Assembly (NCBI RefSeq): GCF_023072615.1 | Contig: NZ_JAKNRW010000010.1 | Location: 111,692-175,691 of the forward strand | Length of the DNA: 64,000 nt | Direction of reading: 5' to 3' | Source of the DNA: Pseudomonas violetae | GTDB lineage: Bacteria > Pseudomonadota > Gammaproteobacteria > Pseudomonadales > Pseudomonadaceae | Shown here: piece by piece, positions 54,348-64,000 of the stretch | Layout of the letters: every line of letters starts with the position of its first letter | Position numbering within the stretch: the stretch's first letter is position 1 | Position numbers and translations under genes: made by a program | The notes under the pieces: model-generated | What the model saw: only the letters and a program-made list of their open reading frames with translations | Database searches by the model: none | What the model was told of the DNA's origin: nothing

Positions 54348-54500
54348 TTAGTGAAAATGGAAAAGCTTTAGGATCAGGCCCGAGGCCTTCTCACCGTCGG
54401 CCTCGTAGAGGCCGCGCTATGAAGCTTGATCGGTGAGTTTTTGCAGGTTGAAATGGTTATAGAACGCTTGGCCTAATCGCCGATGCTTGAAGCTCCCTAT
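54348..54500 (-). pseudogene. Remnant of a small unidentified gene
   Basis: One minus-strand frame reads SFKHRRLGQAFYNHFNLQKL-TDQAS, then a stop, then RGLYEADGEKASGLILKLFH-FH and a final stop. The continuous amphipathic, gene-like composition broken by a single TAG suggests the end of a small gene inactivated by a nonsense mutation. I do not recognise the family and no start is visible. Confidence 0.45.
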
Positions 54501-54551
54501 GTGTTATCGCTGATGCTGAATTGACCCTACTCCCGACTTGGTGTTGCCCCA

Positions 54552-54644
54552 TAAGTATTCCGCCCGAAGTCAGACCTGCTAACGCTTTACGAAGTAGAAG
54601 CCTGGGTCAGCGAAATTTCGGCAGCTGGATCAATTCTGCATTGC
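54552..54644 (+). repeat. Left 93-base inverted repeat flanking the chemoreceptor gene
   Basis: Its reverse complement occurs at 56938-57030 with 88 of 93 positions identical. The two arms face each other across 2.29 kb that contains a single gene. Begins TAAGTATTCCGCCCGAAGTC and ends CAATTCTGCATTGC. Confidence 0.9.
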
Positions 54645-54755
54645 AGTTGACAGCCACCGGTCGTCTAATCACTCAAAACATCATGTAGCGCCTCAACTAC
54701 CGGGCTTGGCTGCCGTTATTAATTACAGCCAACCTTAATTTTGTGGAGCTTCAGC

Positions 54756-56756
54756 ATGTCGCTACTTCCCAACCGCATCGCAGGGCGAATGACTCTGGGG
54801 ATCCTGACGCTGCTGGTTCTCACGGCATTGGCGATTTACTCAGTCATGACCTTGGGCGGCAAGCCTCAGCTAGTGGCAGCAGGAACCGAGGCAGCGGAAC
54901 AATCGGCCAGTGCGATTACACGTCAGTTAGCCCTGCAAGTGAATCGCATTGAGGGCACCGCTACAGCGATGGCGCACCTGGCCGAAACCCTGCCCCACGA
55001 CGAAACCCTGCTCAAGGCTAATCTGCCTAATGTAATTGACAGCCAAGGCGATGCAGCCATTGCAGGCGGCGGGCTATGGCCAGAACCCAACAGTTTTACT
55101 GCCGGTACTGATCGCCGAAGTTTTTTCTGGGCACGCAACGTCAGCAATGGGTTGGATTACTCGGACGAGTACAACGCCGCGCAAACCCCGCCGTATCAGG
55201 CTGAGTCCTGGTACACCGGAGCGAAAACCGCTCCATCGGGACGTTGCGTCTGGTCAGATGCTTACCAGGACCCAGTCAGTGGCGTGGCAATGACGACCTG
55301 TAGCGTGCCCTACCTCGCAAACGGCGCGTTTGCCGGTGTCGCCACTATCGACCTCAAGCTTGACGGCCTCGCAGCGTTTCTCAAGGCCAATGGCAATGTC
55401 ACAGGCGGCTACGCTTTTGCGGTCGATCCTTCAGGGAACCTGCTGTTTTTCCCAGATGCAAAGAGCACCAAGGGCCTGCCGACCATTGCCGGGTTGAGCC
55501 AGGAACAAACTTGGTTGAAGCCGGTCGCCGAAAGCCTGTCGAGCAAGCCGGCCGGCACGACAACGCTGTATCTGGAACACGATGCGCGCCTGGATGGACC
55601 GGCTTACATCACATTGGAAACCATGGAAGGCACCGGCTGGCGCATTGGGCTGGTCACGCCTGAGGCCCGCGTGGTCGGACTCGCGAACAAGCTGACCGGG
55701 CAGATCTTGCTGTTCTTGCTACCGCTGTTGGGCATCCTGCTGGGGCTGGCATGGCTGGCTGGCAAACGGCTGCTCACTCAGCTTGAGGAAACCACTGCGC
55801 AAATCGAACGTCTGGGCCAAGGCGCTCAGGCAGGCGCTCAGCTAGAGATTCTGCGGTCAGATGAACTCGGCGCGTTGCGCATTGCGGTCAACCATTACGC
55901 TGGCTCTCTGCAGGCCATGCTGCGACGCATTGCCGATGAGTCGGTGTCACTGGAAGTCCAGGCCAACGAACTGGCGCAACTGTCCAATGGCCTGGCTGAA
56001 CGGGCAGAGACTCAACGCATGGACAACACCCTGCTCGCCACCGCCATTACTGAAATGTCGGCCAGCGCCAACGAGGTCGCACGCAACACCACAGACTGCT
56101 CGGACACGGCCCGCAGCTCACTGGTAGAAGCGCAAAAGAGTCAGGACCAAGTCAACCGCAACGGTGAATCCATCGAAAGCCTGGCGACCGACATCTCAGG
56201 CGCGGCCACCGCTATGACTCAGTTAGGTGAAGACATCGAGCGAGTTGGCAGCGTGCTGGAGGTAATCAAATCGATCTCTCAGCAGACGAATCTACTGGCG
56301 CTCAACGCTGCTATCGAGGCCGCAAGAGCCGGTGAGCAAGGACGTGGCTTTGCGGTGGTGGCAGATGAAGTGCGCACACTCGCAGGCCGCACACAAACGT
56401 CTGCCAACGAAATTCAGGAGATGATCACCCAGCTGCGCCAGGCATCAAATTCTGCCGTCACAACCATGCAAAACGGCGCTCAACGCACTCGCGAGTCAGT
56501 GCAACAGGCAGTCGGCGTGTCCGCCACATTGGGCACTACGGTGGGCAGTTTCGATGACATCGTCCAGCGCGCCCAGCAGATCGCCGTTGCCGCCCAAGAG
56601 CAGAGCCACGTGACTCAGGAAATCAACGAGCTGGCGGTACGTATCCATGCGGCCAGCGAAGAAGGCGCCCGAGATGCGAGCACCCTTCGGGAACTGGGCA
56701 AAGGCATGCAGTCGATCTCAACCCGTCTGGGTGGATTGAGCCGCGGCACCCAATAG
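54756..56756 (+). CDS. Methyl-accepting chemotaxis protein with Cache-type sensor
   Basis: 666 aa from the ATG at 54756, with GGAG 8 bases upstream (an in-frame TTG lies at 54741). Membrane segments at about 10-30 and 313-336 enclose a periplasmic double-Cache-like domain with [20 protein letters not shown] and [25 protein letters not shown] region and the signalling domain follow, with the conserved hairpin tip [20 protein letters not shown] near 524. There is no CheR-binding pentapeptide at the C-terminus (ends GLSRGTQ). It probably senses a small organic ligand and controls CheA. The gene is flanked by 93-base inverted repeats, so it may be a mobilised cargo. Confidence 0.92.
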   Translation: MSLLPNRIAGRMTLGILTLLVLTALAIYSVMTLGGKPQLVAAGTEAAEQSASAITRQLALQVNRIEGTATAMAHLAETLPHDETLLKANLPNVIDSQGDAAIAGGGLWPEPNSFTAGTDRRSFFWARNVSNGLDYSDEYNAAQTPPYQAESWYTGAKTAPSGRCVWSDAYQDPVSGVAMTTCSVPYLANGAFAGVATIDLKLDGLAAFLKANGNVTGGYAFAVDPSGNLLFFPDAKSTKGLPTIAGLSQEQTWLKPVAESLSSKPAGTTTLYLEHDARLDGPAYITLETMEGTGWRIGLVTPEARVVGLANKLTGQILLFLLPLLGILLGLAWLAGKRLLTQLEETTAQIERLGQGAQAGAQLEILRSDELGALRIAVNHYAGSLQAMLRRIADESVSLEVQANELAQLSNGLAERAETQRMDNTLLATAITEMSASANEVARNTTDCSDTARSSLVEAQKSQDQVNRNGESIESLATDISGAATAMTQLGEDIERVGSVLEVIKSISQQTNLLALNAAIEAARAGEQGRGFAVVADEVRTLAGRTQTSANEIQEMITQLRQASNSAVTTMQNGAQRTRESVQQAVGVSATLGTTVGSFDDIVQRAQQIAVAAQEQSHVTQEINELAVRIHAASEEGARDASTLRELGKGMQSISTRLGGLSRGTQ

Positions 56757-56937
56757 CCCTCAACGCGGGGGCAAACCGGCATCAGTTTAACGAAGCTGAT
56801 GCCAGTTAGCCTTTGCAGCTAAGCGTGGACAGACTATCAGTGGTCCAGCGCGCAGCGACGGCAATGCTCCAGATACCCTCGCTCGTAACTACCGACCGGG
56901 AGCACAACACTGGACCATAGCCAGGACGGTGTAAACA

Positions 56938-57030
56938 GCAATGCAGAATTGACCCAGCTGCCGAAATTTCGCTGACCCAAGCTTCTACTTCATAAAGCGT
57001 TAGCAGGTCTGACTTTGGGCTGAATACTTA
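56938..57030 (-). repeat. Right 93-base inverted repeat flanking the chemoreceptor gene
   Basis: Reverse complement of 54552-54644 with five mismatches. Similarity drops sharply just outside and decays inside both arms, so the repeat is a discrete element. Confidence 0.9.
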
Positions 57031-57165
57031 GCCGTAACATCCTCTGAGCAGATAAGCACTCTCGATACCATGTCTGCATCGCCCAACCGAACATGGTATC
57101 AATGTACTTTGTGATGACGCCTGTGCTGCGGACCACGGCCAACGCCATTAATGACGTAGAAACCC

Positions 57166-57209
57166 TCGTAACTATTGAAAATAGTTTCATAAAAATCAAA
57201 TAGTTACGA
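57166..57209. repeat. AT-rich inverted repeat just downstream of guaA
   Basis: TCGTAACTATT (57166-57176) pairs with AATAGTTACGA (57199-57209); a third copy of the half, AATAGTT, lies at 57180-57186. Its position 7 bases beyond the guaA stop suggests an mRNA 3' structure, without a clear T run. Confidence 0.5.
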
Positions 57210-57216
57210 ATCAGAC

Positions 57217-58794
57217 CTATTCCCACTCAATGGTCGCAGGCGGCTTGCTCGACACGTCGTACGTCACGCGGGAGATGCCTTCAATCTCGTTGATGATCCG
57301 GCCGCTGACGGTTTCCAGCAGTTCGTAAGGCAGGTGTGCCCAACGCGCGGTCATGAAGTCGATGGTTTCCACGGCACGCAGGGCCACGACCCAGGCGTAA
57401 CGACGGCCATCACCCACCACGCCAACCGATTTCACTGGCTGGAACACCACGAATGCTTGGCTGACCTTGTGGTACCAGTCGGCCTTGCGCAGTTCTTCGA
57501 TGAAGATGTGGTCGGCGCGACGCAGCAGGTCGGCGTATTCCTTCTTCACTTCACCGAGGATCCGCACACCCAGGCCCGGGCCCGGGAACGGGTGACGGTA
57601 GACCATGTCGTACGGCAGGCCGAGTTCCAGGCCCAGACGACGGACTTCGTCCTTGAACAGCTCGCGCAGGGGTTCAACCAGCTTGAGGTTCATTTCTTCC
57701 GGCAGGCCACCCACGTTGTGGTGCGACTTGATCACGTGGGCCTTACCGCTTTTGGCGCCAGCCGACTCGATCACGTCCGGGTAGATGGTGCCCTGGGCGA
57801 GGTACTTGATGTTGTCCAGTTTGTTGGACTGGGCATCGAACACGTCGATGAAGGTGCGACCGATGATCTTGCGCTTTTTCTCCGGGTCGCTTTCGCCAGC
57901 CAAGTTGTTGAGGAACTGGTCCTCAGCGTTGGCGCGGATAACCTTGACGCCCATGTTCTCGGCGAACATGGCCATCACTTGCTCACCTTCGTGCAGGCGC
58001 AGCAGGCCATTGTCGACGAAGACGCAGGTCAGTTGGTCGCCGATGGCTTTGTGCAACAGTGCAGCCACTACCGAGGAGTCCACACCGCCGGACAGACCGA
58101 GCAGGACGTTGTCGGTGCCTACCTGGGCGCGAATGTTGGCGATGGCGTCTTCGGCGATCTTCGACGGAGTCCACAGGGCTTCACAGCCGCAGATATCGAG
58201 GATGAAGCGCGAGAGGATGCGACCGCCCTGCTTGGTGTGGGTCACTTCCGGGTGGAACTGCACGCCGTAGTAGCCGCGAGCGTCGTCGAACATGCCGGCG
58301 ACCGGGCAACTCGGGGTGCTGGCCAGGATGTGGAATTCCTGCGGCATTTTGGTGACCTTGTCACCATGGCTCATCCACACGTCGAGGCCGAACAGACCGT
58401 CAGCGTCGATGTGATCTTCGATGCCGTCGAGCAGGCGGCTCTTGCCGACCACGTCGACTCGGGCGTAACCGAACTCTCGCAGCTCGGAACCTTCGACCTT
58501 GCCACCCAGCTGTTCAGCCATGGTCTGCATGCCGTAGCAGATACCGAAGACCGGGACGCCCAGGTCAAACACCGCCTGCGGGCAGCGCGGACTGTTGGCT
58601 TCGTGCACGGACTCGGGGCCGCCGGCGAGAATGACGCCTTTCGGAGCGAATTCGCGAATCGCGTCTTCATCCATGTCGAACGGATGCAGTTCGCAGTACA
58701 CGCCGATTTCGCGCACGCGGCGGGCAATCAGCTGGGTGTACTGGGAACCGAAGTCGAGGATCAGGATGCGGTGAGCGTGAATGTCGAGGGCCAT
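57217..58794 (-). CDS. guaA: GMP synthase (glutamine-hydrolysing)
   Basis: 525 aa, the standard length. The class I glutamine amidotransferase domain begins [20 protein letters not shown] with the nucleophile Cys in [16 protein letters not shown] and HPEVTHT. The ATP-pyrophosphatase domain has the P-loop [20 protein letters not shown], and the C-terminal dimerisation domain ends [17 protein letters not shown]. It converts XMP to GMP. Lies 96 bases after guaB in the same orientation, the usual guaBA operon. Confidence 0.98.
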   Translation of the reverse strand: MALDIHAHRILILDFGSQYTQLIARRVREIGVYCELHPFDMDEDAIREFAPKGVILAGGPESVHEANSPRCPQAVFDLGVPVFGICYGMQTMAEQLGGKVEGSELREFGYARVDVVGKSRLLDGIEDHIDADGLFGLDVWMSHGDKVTKMPQEFHILASTPSCPVAGMFDDARGYYGVQFHPEVTHTKQGGRILSRFILDICGCEALWTPSKIAEDAIANIRAQVGTDNVLLGLSGGVDSSVVAALLHKAIGDQLTCVFVDNGLLRLHEGEQVMAMFAENMGVKVIRANAEDQFLNNLAGESDPEKKRKIIGRTFIDVFDAQSNKLDNIKYLAQGTIYPDVIESAGAKSGKAHVIKSHHNVGGLPEEMNLKLVEPLRELFKDEVRRLGLELGLPYDMVYRHPFPGPGLGVRILGEVKKEYADLLRRADHIFIEELRKADWYHKVSQAFVVFQPVKSVGVVGDGRRYAWVVALRAVETIDFMTARWAHLPYELLETVSGRIINEIEGISRVTYDVSSKPPATIEWE

Positions 58795-58890
58795 GGGGTC
58801 AGTCTCGTCTATGCAATTCGGGTGAAGAAAATCAGAAACAACTCGGGGCTGAATAGAACAGCCCCGGTGCTTAACTTTTTACTTGAAGGC

Positions 58891-60438
<1,548 letters not shown>

Positions 60439-60482
60439 CTATTATCGAGACAGTGATCAGCGGGATTATTTGCGACAAAATC

Positions 60483-60550
60483 TGTGGGAGCAAGGCTTGC
60501 CCGCGATGACGTCTGTGAGAGCGCCATCGCGGGCAAGCCTTGCTCCCACA
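60483..60550. repeat. Inverted REP pair upstream of guaB
   Basis: Perfect 26-base arms (60483-60508 and 60525-60550; TGTGGGAGCAAGGCTTGCCC type) around a 16-base loop, between guaB and the zinc-ribbon gene. A fourth REP type in this window. Confidence 0.9.
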
Positions 60551-60557
60551 GTCCCAG

Positions 60558-61106
60558 CTACAACTCGACCTTGACCCAACTGACCGGCTGATCCAGCCAA
60601 TCGGCAAACTCGTCGATAAAGCTCTGCTTGAACCCCGCCTCGGCCCAGTTATTGAAAATGAAACCCAGGTTGGAAAACCCGCATTCCTGCAGGAACAGGA
60701 ACCCGTTGATGTCATCTTCGTGCCCGCATTCCGGGCAGGTGAAGTTATCGGTACGCCCGGGCATCCAGTCTTCCAGGCTTTCGAACAGTGCTTCGCCGAC
60801 TTCCTTGCGGCACTCGGCGCAGCCGGCCTCCTCAAGAAATCCCTTGGCCGGCGTGTAGATGCAACGCTTGGTGACAATCTCCAGGCCGTTGACCGCCTCG
60901 CCGAATGGCAGCGCTTCGGGATGGAGCACCACGGCGCGGGCGCCGTCGGCGAGGGCATAGCCCATGCGATTGCCGGTGCGGCCACAGGTAGTGAGTTCTT
61001 CCTTGATGATGTTCTTGCGCACCAGCCACCGCACGATCGCCCGCGCCCTGGGCTCGTGCACCGGCAGTGTGGAGATTTTCGGGACGATGATGCTTTGAGA
61101 ATTCAT
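60558..61106 (-). CDS. Uncharacterised zinc-ribbon protein
   Basis: 182 aa from the ATG at 61106. The N-terminal half has RARAIVRWLVRKNIIKEEL and LADGARAVVLHPEALPFGEA; the middle holds a four-Cys site CAEC (about 110) and CPECGHEDD (about 137), a likely zinc ribbon. The end, NNWAEAGFKQSFIDEFADWL, is acidic. Related Pseudomonas proteins are often labelled sugar ABC transporter ATPase, but there is no Walker motif here and that name is wrong for this sequence. Function unknown. Confidence 0.75.
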   Translation of the reverse strand: MNSQSIIVPKISTLPVHEPRARAIVRWLVRKNIIKEELTTCGRTGNRMGYALADGARAVVLHPEALPFGEAVNGLEIVTKRCIYTPAKGFLEEAGCAECRKEVGEALFESLEDWMPGRTDNFTCPECGHEDDINGFLFLQECGFSNLGFIFNNWAEAGFKQSFIDEFADWLDQPVSWVKVEL

Positions 61107-61138
61107 GGCACAGGCCTGCAAATGCTGAATGATCAACC

Positions 61139-61231
61139 TTGTAGGAGTGAGCCTGCTCGCGATGACTCTGTAACAGTCAACATTGGTGTTGAAAATGTAA
61201 CCGCCATCGCGAGCAGGCTCACTCCTACAGG
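61139..61231. repeat. Inverted REP pair (GTAGGAGTGAGCCTGCTCGC type)
   Basis: Perfect 24-base arms at 61141-61164 and 61205-61228 around a 40-base spacer, between the TauE/SafE gene and the zinc-ribbon gene. Confidence 0.9.
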
Positions 61232-61269
61232 ATTTTGCGGCCGGCAGCTTAATCCCTGACACTCACAGG

Positions 61270-62037
61270 TCAAGTACTCAAATACCGCCCGATCAAGGCA
61301 ATCCCGCTGGCCAGCACCAACCAAGTCACTAGCCGCACGAACGCCTCGCGGGACAATCGCAGGGTCAAACGCCGGCCAATCCACAACCCCAGCGCCATCG
61401 CGGGCAGCAGACATAGCGCCAGTACCAACAAGGGTAGCTCGGCATACACACCTGCGACGGCAAACAGGCTCAAACGCACCACCGTGCTGCAACTGATCAG
61501 CGCACTCTGGGTCGCCCGGGCGACATCCTTGGGCAGCCGACTGTTCAGATAGATCGCATATAAAAAACCGCCACTGCCAAACAATGCCCCGAACATCCCG
61601 CCTACGGTACCCATCGGCACTGCCCAAGCAGCCGACAACTGGGTCGGCCGGGTTTTGACCCACAGGCTGTAAATTGCATAGGCCGTGATAAACAACCCCA
61701 TCAACAACAGCAGCAGATCGGATTTCAGGTTCAACAGAAAAATCACCCCCAAGCTGCACCCCACTGCCATGCACGGCAACAGCCTGAGCAATTCAGATTT
61801 TGCCACGTCGCGCCGCGATGGAAGCAGATTGCCAAACGCCGCGACGAAATCCAGCAGCACCAGCAGTGGCACAATCTTCGACAGCGGCATGAACAGAATC
61901 AGGATCGGCCCTGCCACCAGGGCAGTGCCGAAACCGGCAATGCCAAACACGATGTACGCCAGGGCGATGCCCAAACCGATCACCAGCCAGTCCGTCGCGC
62001 CGAAAGGCCACTGGCTCAACCACTCAAGCAGATTCAT
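61270..62037 (-). CDS. TauE/SafE family sulfite (anion) exporter
   Basis: 255 aa from the ATG at 62037, with seven to eight membrane segments. Both half-domain signatures are present: ALAYIVFGIAGFGTALVAGP in the first and GTVGGMFGALFGSGGFLYAI in the second, the G-x-G-G-F/A patterns of TauE/SafE proteins. It probably exports sulfite, sulfoacetate or another small anion; the substrate is not evident. It is divergent from a LysR regulator with 100 bases between, so that regulator likely controls it. Confidence 0.88.
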   Translation of the reverse strand: MNLLEWLSQWPFGATDWLVIGLGIALAYIVFGIAGFGTALVAGPILILFMPLSKIVPLLVLLDFVAAFGNLLPSRRDVAKSELLRLLPCMAVGCSLGVIFLLNLKSDLLLLLMGLFITAYAIYSLWVKTRPTQLSAAWAVPMGTVGGMFGALFGSGGFLYAIYLNSRLPKDVARATQSALISCSTVVRLSLFAVAGVYAELPLLVLALCLLPAMALGLWIGRRLTLRLSREAFVRLVTWLVLASGIALIGRYLST

Positions 62038-62137
62038 TGATTCGCCTTTATTCAATACCTGAGATGACTTTAGCCATCGCCGAGGGTTGCGACTAATATC
62101 TTCGAGGTCGACCACCCATCTCAAAAAGGCATGCCTC

Positions 62138-63079
62138 ATGCTTTCAACCCGACAACTGCGTTACTTCGTGGAAATCGCCGAGTGCGGCAGCTTCAGCGCT
62201 GCCGCCGAACGCCTGTTCGTGGCGCAGTCGGCGCTGAGCCGGCAGATCAAGGACATGGAAAGCCGCTTGCAAACCGCCTTGTTCGAACGCACCGCGCGCC
62301 AGCCGAAGCTGACTGCAGCAGGTGAAGCCTTCCTGCCCCGGGCGCGCAACCTGTTGCTTGAGCTGACCAGGGCCAGCGACATGGCCACCCAGGTGGGGAA
62401 TGGCGAGCTGGGCAGCTTGCGCCTGAGTCATTCCAGTACCGTGCCCATGAGTGGCCGCCTGTTGCGCGGTATTGGCGAGTATCTGCAGCGCCATGCTGGC
62501 GTGTCGATGGACATCGTCAAGCTGTCCTCCGAAGCCCAACTGGAAGCGCTGGCCGAGGGTCAGTTGGACGTCGGACTGCTGCGCCTGCCGGTGCTGCGCC
62601 AGCGTGAGGGAGTGCAGGTCGTTCCTTTATATGCCGAGCGATTGCTGCTGGCGGTTCCGCCGAATCATCCGCTGGCTGTGGATAAGCCCGACCAGGGTAT
62701 CGATCTGGCGCGGTTGAAAGATGAAGCCTTCATTTCCATTCCTCATCCGCAACGGGGTGGGCTGAGCTATCTGTCCGCAGAGCTGTGCATGCGCCAGGGT
62801 TTCTTTCCCAAAGCCGCCCGGGTGGTTTCGCGCAAGACCACGCAACTGCAACTGATCCAGGCTGGATTCGGTATCGCCCTGCTGCCGGAATCAATGCAAG
62901 ACATTGCACCGCCCGACATCCACTTCCTGCCGCTGGCTGATCCGGATTGCCAGAGCACGGTTGCGCTAGCCTACCGGCAAAACCCCACTCCGCTGGTTCA
63001 ACAGTTCATCCAGCATTTCACCCACCCTACGGGGGGCCGTGCATTGCGCAGGAGATTGCCTTTATCATGCACCCCATGA
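62138..63079 (+). CDS. LysR-family transcriptional regulator
   Basis: 313 aa from the ATG at 62138. The winged-helix domain is complete: MLSTRQLRYFVEIAECGSFS, AAERLFVAQSALSRQIKDME and TAAGEAFLPRARNLL. The effector domain has LRLSHSSTVPMSGRLL, LDVGLLRLPV, LLLAVPPNHPLA and GFGIALLPES. Likely controls the divergent TauE/SafE gene, as is usual for LysR pairs. The last four bases overlap the xseA start. Confidence 0.92.
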   Translation: MLSTRQLRYFVEIAECGSFSAAAERLFVAQSALSRQIKDMESRLQTALFERTARQPKLTAAGEAFLPRARNLLLELTRASDMATQVGNGELGSLRLSHSSTVPMSGRLLRGIGEYLQRHAGVSMDIVKLSSEAQLEALAEGQLDVGLLRLPVLRQREGVQVVPLYAERLLLAVPPNHPLAVDKPDQGIDLARLKDEAFISIPHPQRGGLSYLSAELCMRQGFFPKAARVVSRKTTQLQLIQAGFGIALLPESMQDIAPPDIHFLPLADPDCQSTVALAYRQNPTPLVQQFIQHFTHPTGGRALRRRLPLSCTP

Positions 63080-64000
63080 TTAAAGATCCCTTTGCAAGAC
63101 TCGGCCTGGACCGTGAAGTCCTGACTGTCAGCCAGCTCAACGGCCGCGCGCGGGTGTTGCTGGAAGACGTGTTCAGCAATATCTGGGTCGAAGGCGAAAT
63201 TTCCAACCTCGCCCGCCCGGCGTCCGGCCATGTCTATTTCACCCTCAAGGACAGTGGTGCCCAAGTGCGTTGCGCGCTGTTTCGACAGAACGCCGCGCGG
63301 GTTCGCCAGGCGCTGAAGGATGGCCTGGCGGTCAAGGTGCGCGGCAAGGTATCGCTGTTCGAAGGCCGCGGTGACTACCAGCTGATCCTCGACACTGTGG
63401 AGCCGGCGGGCGATGGGGCCCTGCGCCTGGCCTTCGATGCGCTGAAGGAAAAGCTCAGCGCCGAAGGCCTGTTCAGTGCCGAACGCAAAGTGCCGCTGCC
63501 GGCGCACCCGCAACGCATCGGCATCATCAGTTCGCCGACCGGCGCGGTGATTCGCGACATTATCAGTGTGTTCCGCCGCCGTGCCCCGCAGGTCCAGCTG
63601 ACGCTGATCCCCACGGCTGTGCAAGGTCGCGATGCCACCGCGCAGATTGTTCGTGCGCTGAAACTGGCGGACGCCCGTGGCTTCGACGCCTTGATCCTGG
63701 CCCGTGGAGGCGGCTCGCTGGAAGACCTCTGGTGTTTTAACGAAGAAGCCGTGGCCCGTGCCGTGGACGCCTGCGTGACGCCGATTGTCAGCGCGGTCGG
63801 TCACGAGACCGATGTTTCAATCAGTGACTTCGTCGCCGACGTTCGCGCGCCGACGCCTTCGGCTGCCGCCGAACTGTTGGCCCCGGATTCCAGCGACCTG
63901 GTCCGTCGGGTCGAAAGCCTGCATCGGCGCCTGGTGATGCGCATCCGCGACCGCTTGATGCGTGATCGCCTGCGCCTGGAAGGCATGTCCCGCCGCCTGC
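63076..64000 (+). CDS. xseA: Exodeoxyribonuclease VII large subunit, 3' end beyond window
   Basis: 308 codons visible from the ATG at 63076, chosen because MIKDPFARLGLDREVLTVSQ aligns with other Pseudomonas XseA starts; an ATG three codons earlier (63067) is possible. The N-terminal OB domain has NIWVEGEISNLARPASGHVY and VRGKVSLFEGRGDYQL; the catalytic domain has RIGIISSPTGAVIRDIISVF, RGGGSLEDLWCFNEE and SAVGHETDVSISDFVADVRA. With XseB it degrades single-stranded DNA. Overlaps the LysR stop by four bases. Confidence 0.96.
   Translation, partial: MIKDPFARLGLDREVLTVSQLNGRARVLLEDVFSNIWVEGEISNLARPASGHVYFTLKDSGAQVRCALFRQNAARVRQALKDGLAVKVRGKVSLFEGRGDYQLILDTVEPAGDGALRLAFDALKEKLSAEGLFSAERKVPLPAHPQRIGIISSPTGAVIRDIISVFRRRAPQVQLTLIPTAVQGRDATAQIVRALKLADARGFDALILARGGGSLEDLWCFNEEAVARAVDACVTPIVSAVGHETDVSISDFVADVRAPTPSAAAELLAPDSSDLVRRVESLHRRLVMRIRDRLMRDRLRLEGMSRRL

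Larger units (their letters stand above)
54120..54755. other. Non-coding accessory region before the chemoreceptor
   Basis: 636 bases with no intact gene. Contents: the toxin hairpin, an AT-rich stretch (54190-54300), a decayed minus-strand gene end (54348-54500), the left 93-base inverted repeat (54552-54644), and the leader of the chemoreceptor gene. The mosaic look suggests repeated insertion and loss. Confidence 0.7.
56757..57216. other. Non-coding region between chemoreceptor and guaA
   Basis: 460 bases containing the right inverted repeat (56938-57030), an open minus-strand frame of 78 codons (56990-57226) that overlaps the end of guaA and lacks a credible start, and an AT-rich dyad at 57166-57209. 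No intact gene. Confidence 0.65.

Noticed and set aside
56990..57226. 78-codon minus-strand open frame downstream of guaA
   Set aside because: It includes the inverted repeat arm and the guaA end, has no ribosome-binding site and no recognisable family; treated as non-coding.

Overview
The window looks like chromosomal DNA of a Pseudomonas of the P. fluorescens species complex. The evidence is the GC-rich coding style, the guaB-guaA-xseA block, cmoAB, tadA beside a multicopper oxidase, the gcd/OprB pair, a second (AsrA-type) Lon, and many Pseudomonas-type REP palindromes with their REP-associated tyrosine transposase (RAYT). No rRNA, tRNA, CRISPR array, prophage or complete insertion sequence is visible.

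Layout. 1-7.4 kb: a signalling island. A divergent response regulator with a degenerate HD-GYP (YN) domain faces a tight four-gene operon made of REC-GGDEF-EAL, a periplasmic di-heme cytochrome c peroxidase, a membrane histidine kinase and a REC-histidine kinase. 7.5-13.6 kb: an FMN glutamate-synthase-like protein, a gtrA-gtrB-gtrC O-antigen glucosylation operon and an amino-acid permease. 14-15.4 kb: a RAYT followed by three and a bit tandem copies of a 273-274 bp unit carrying inverted REP pairs. 15.5-18.6 kb: a large bifunctional penicillin-binding protein. 18.6-25.8 kb: a six-gene alpha (CS1/CFA-type) chaperone-usher fimbrial operon with two pilins and two tip adhesins. 26.2-28.5 kb: a PadR regulator with a His-rich N-terminus, a siderophore-interacting ferric reductase, and two small convergent genes. 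28.7-32.7 kb: OprB porin and PQQ glucose dehydrogenase, the periplasmic glucose oxidation route. 32.9-37.5 kb: lon, three unknown genes and a decayed second copy of the lon 3' end. 37.7-40.6 kb: an I42 protease-inhibitor lipoprotein, a YhhN protein and cmoAB. 40.7-42.5 kb: tadA and a multicopper oxidase.

42.7-51.0 kb: a self-contained trehalose system with the regulator treR, the EIIBC permease treP, phosphotrehalase treC, a maltoporin-like channel, a fused EIIA-HPr-EI protein and a small EIIB-like protein that lacks the phosphorylated Cys. 51.1-57.2 kb: an accessory stretch with a large PMT/dermonecrotic-type toxin and a chemoreceptor gene flanked by 93-bp inverted repeats about 95% identical. 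57.2-64 kb: core genes guaA, guaB, a zinc-ribbon protein, a TauE/SafE exporter, a LysR regulator and the start of xseA.

The parts most worth following up are the cytochrome peroxidase/phosphorelay/c-di-GMP operon, the inverted-repeat-flanked chemoreceptor, the tandem lon-tail duplication with its paralogous beta-rich genes, the RAYT with its adjacent BIME array, the double pilin/double adhesin fimbrial operon with an attenuator-like hairpin, and the Cys-less EIIB. All functional calls come from reading translated sequence and motifs; no database search was run.
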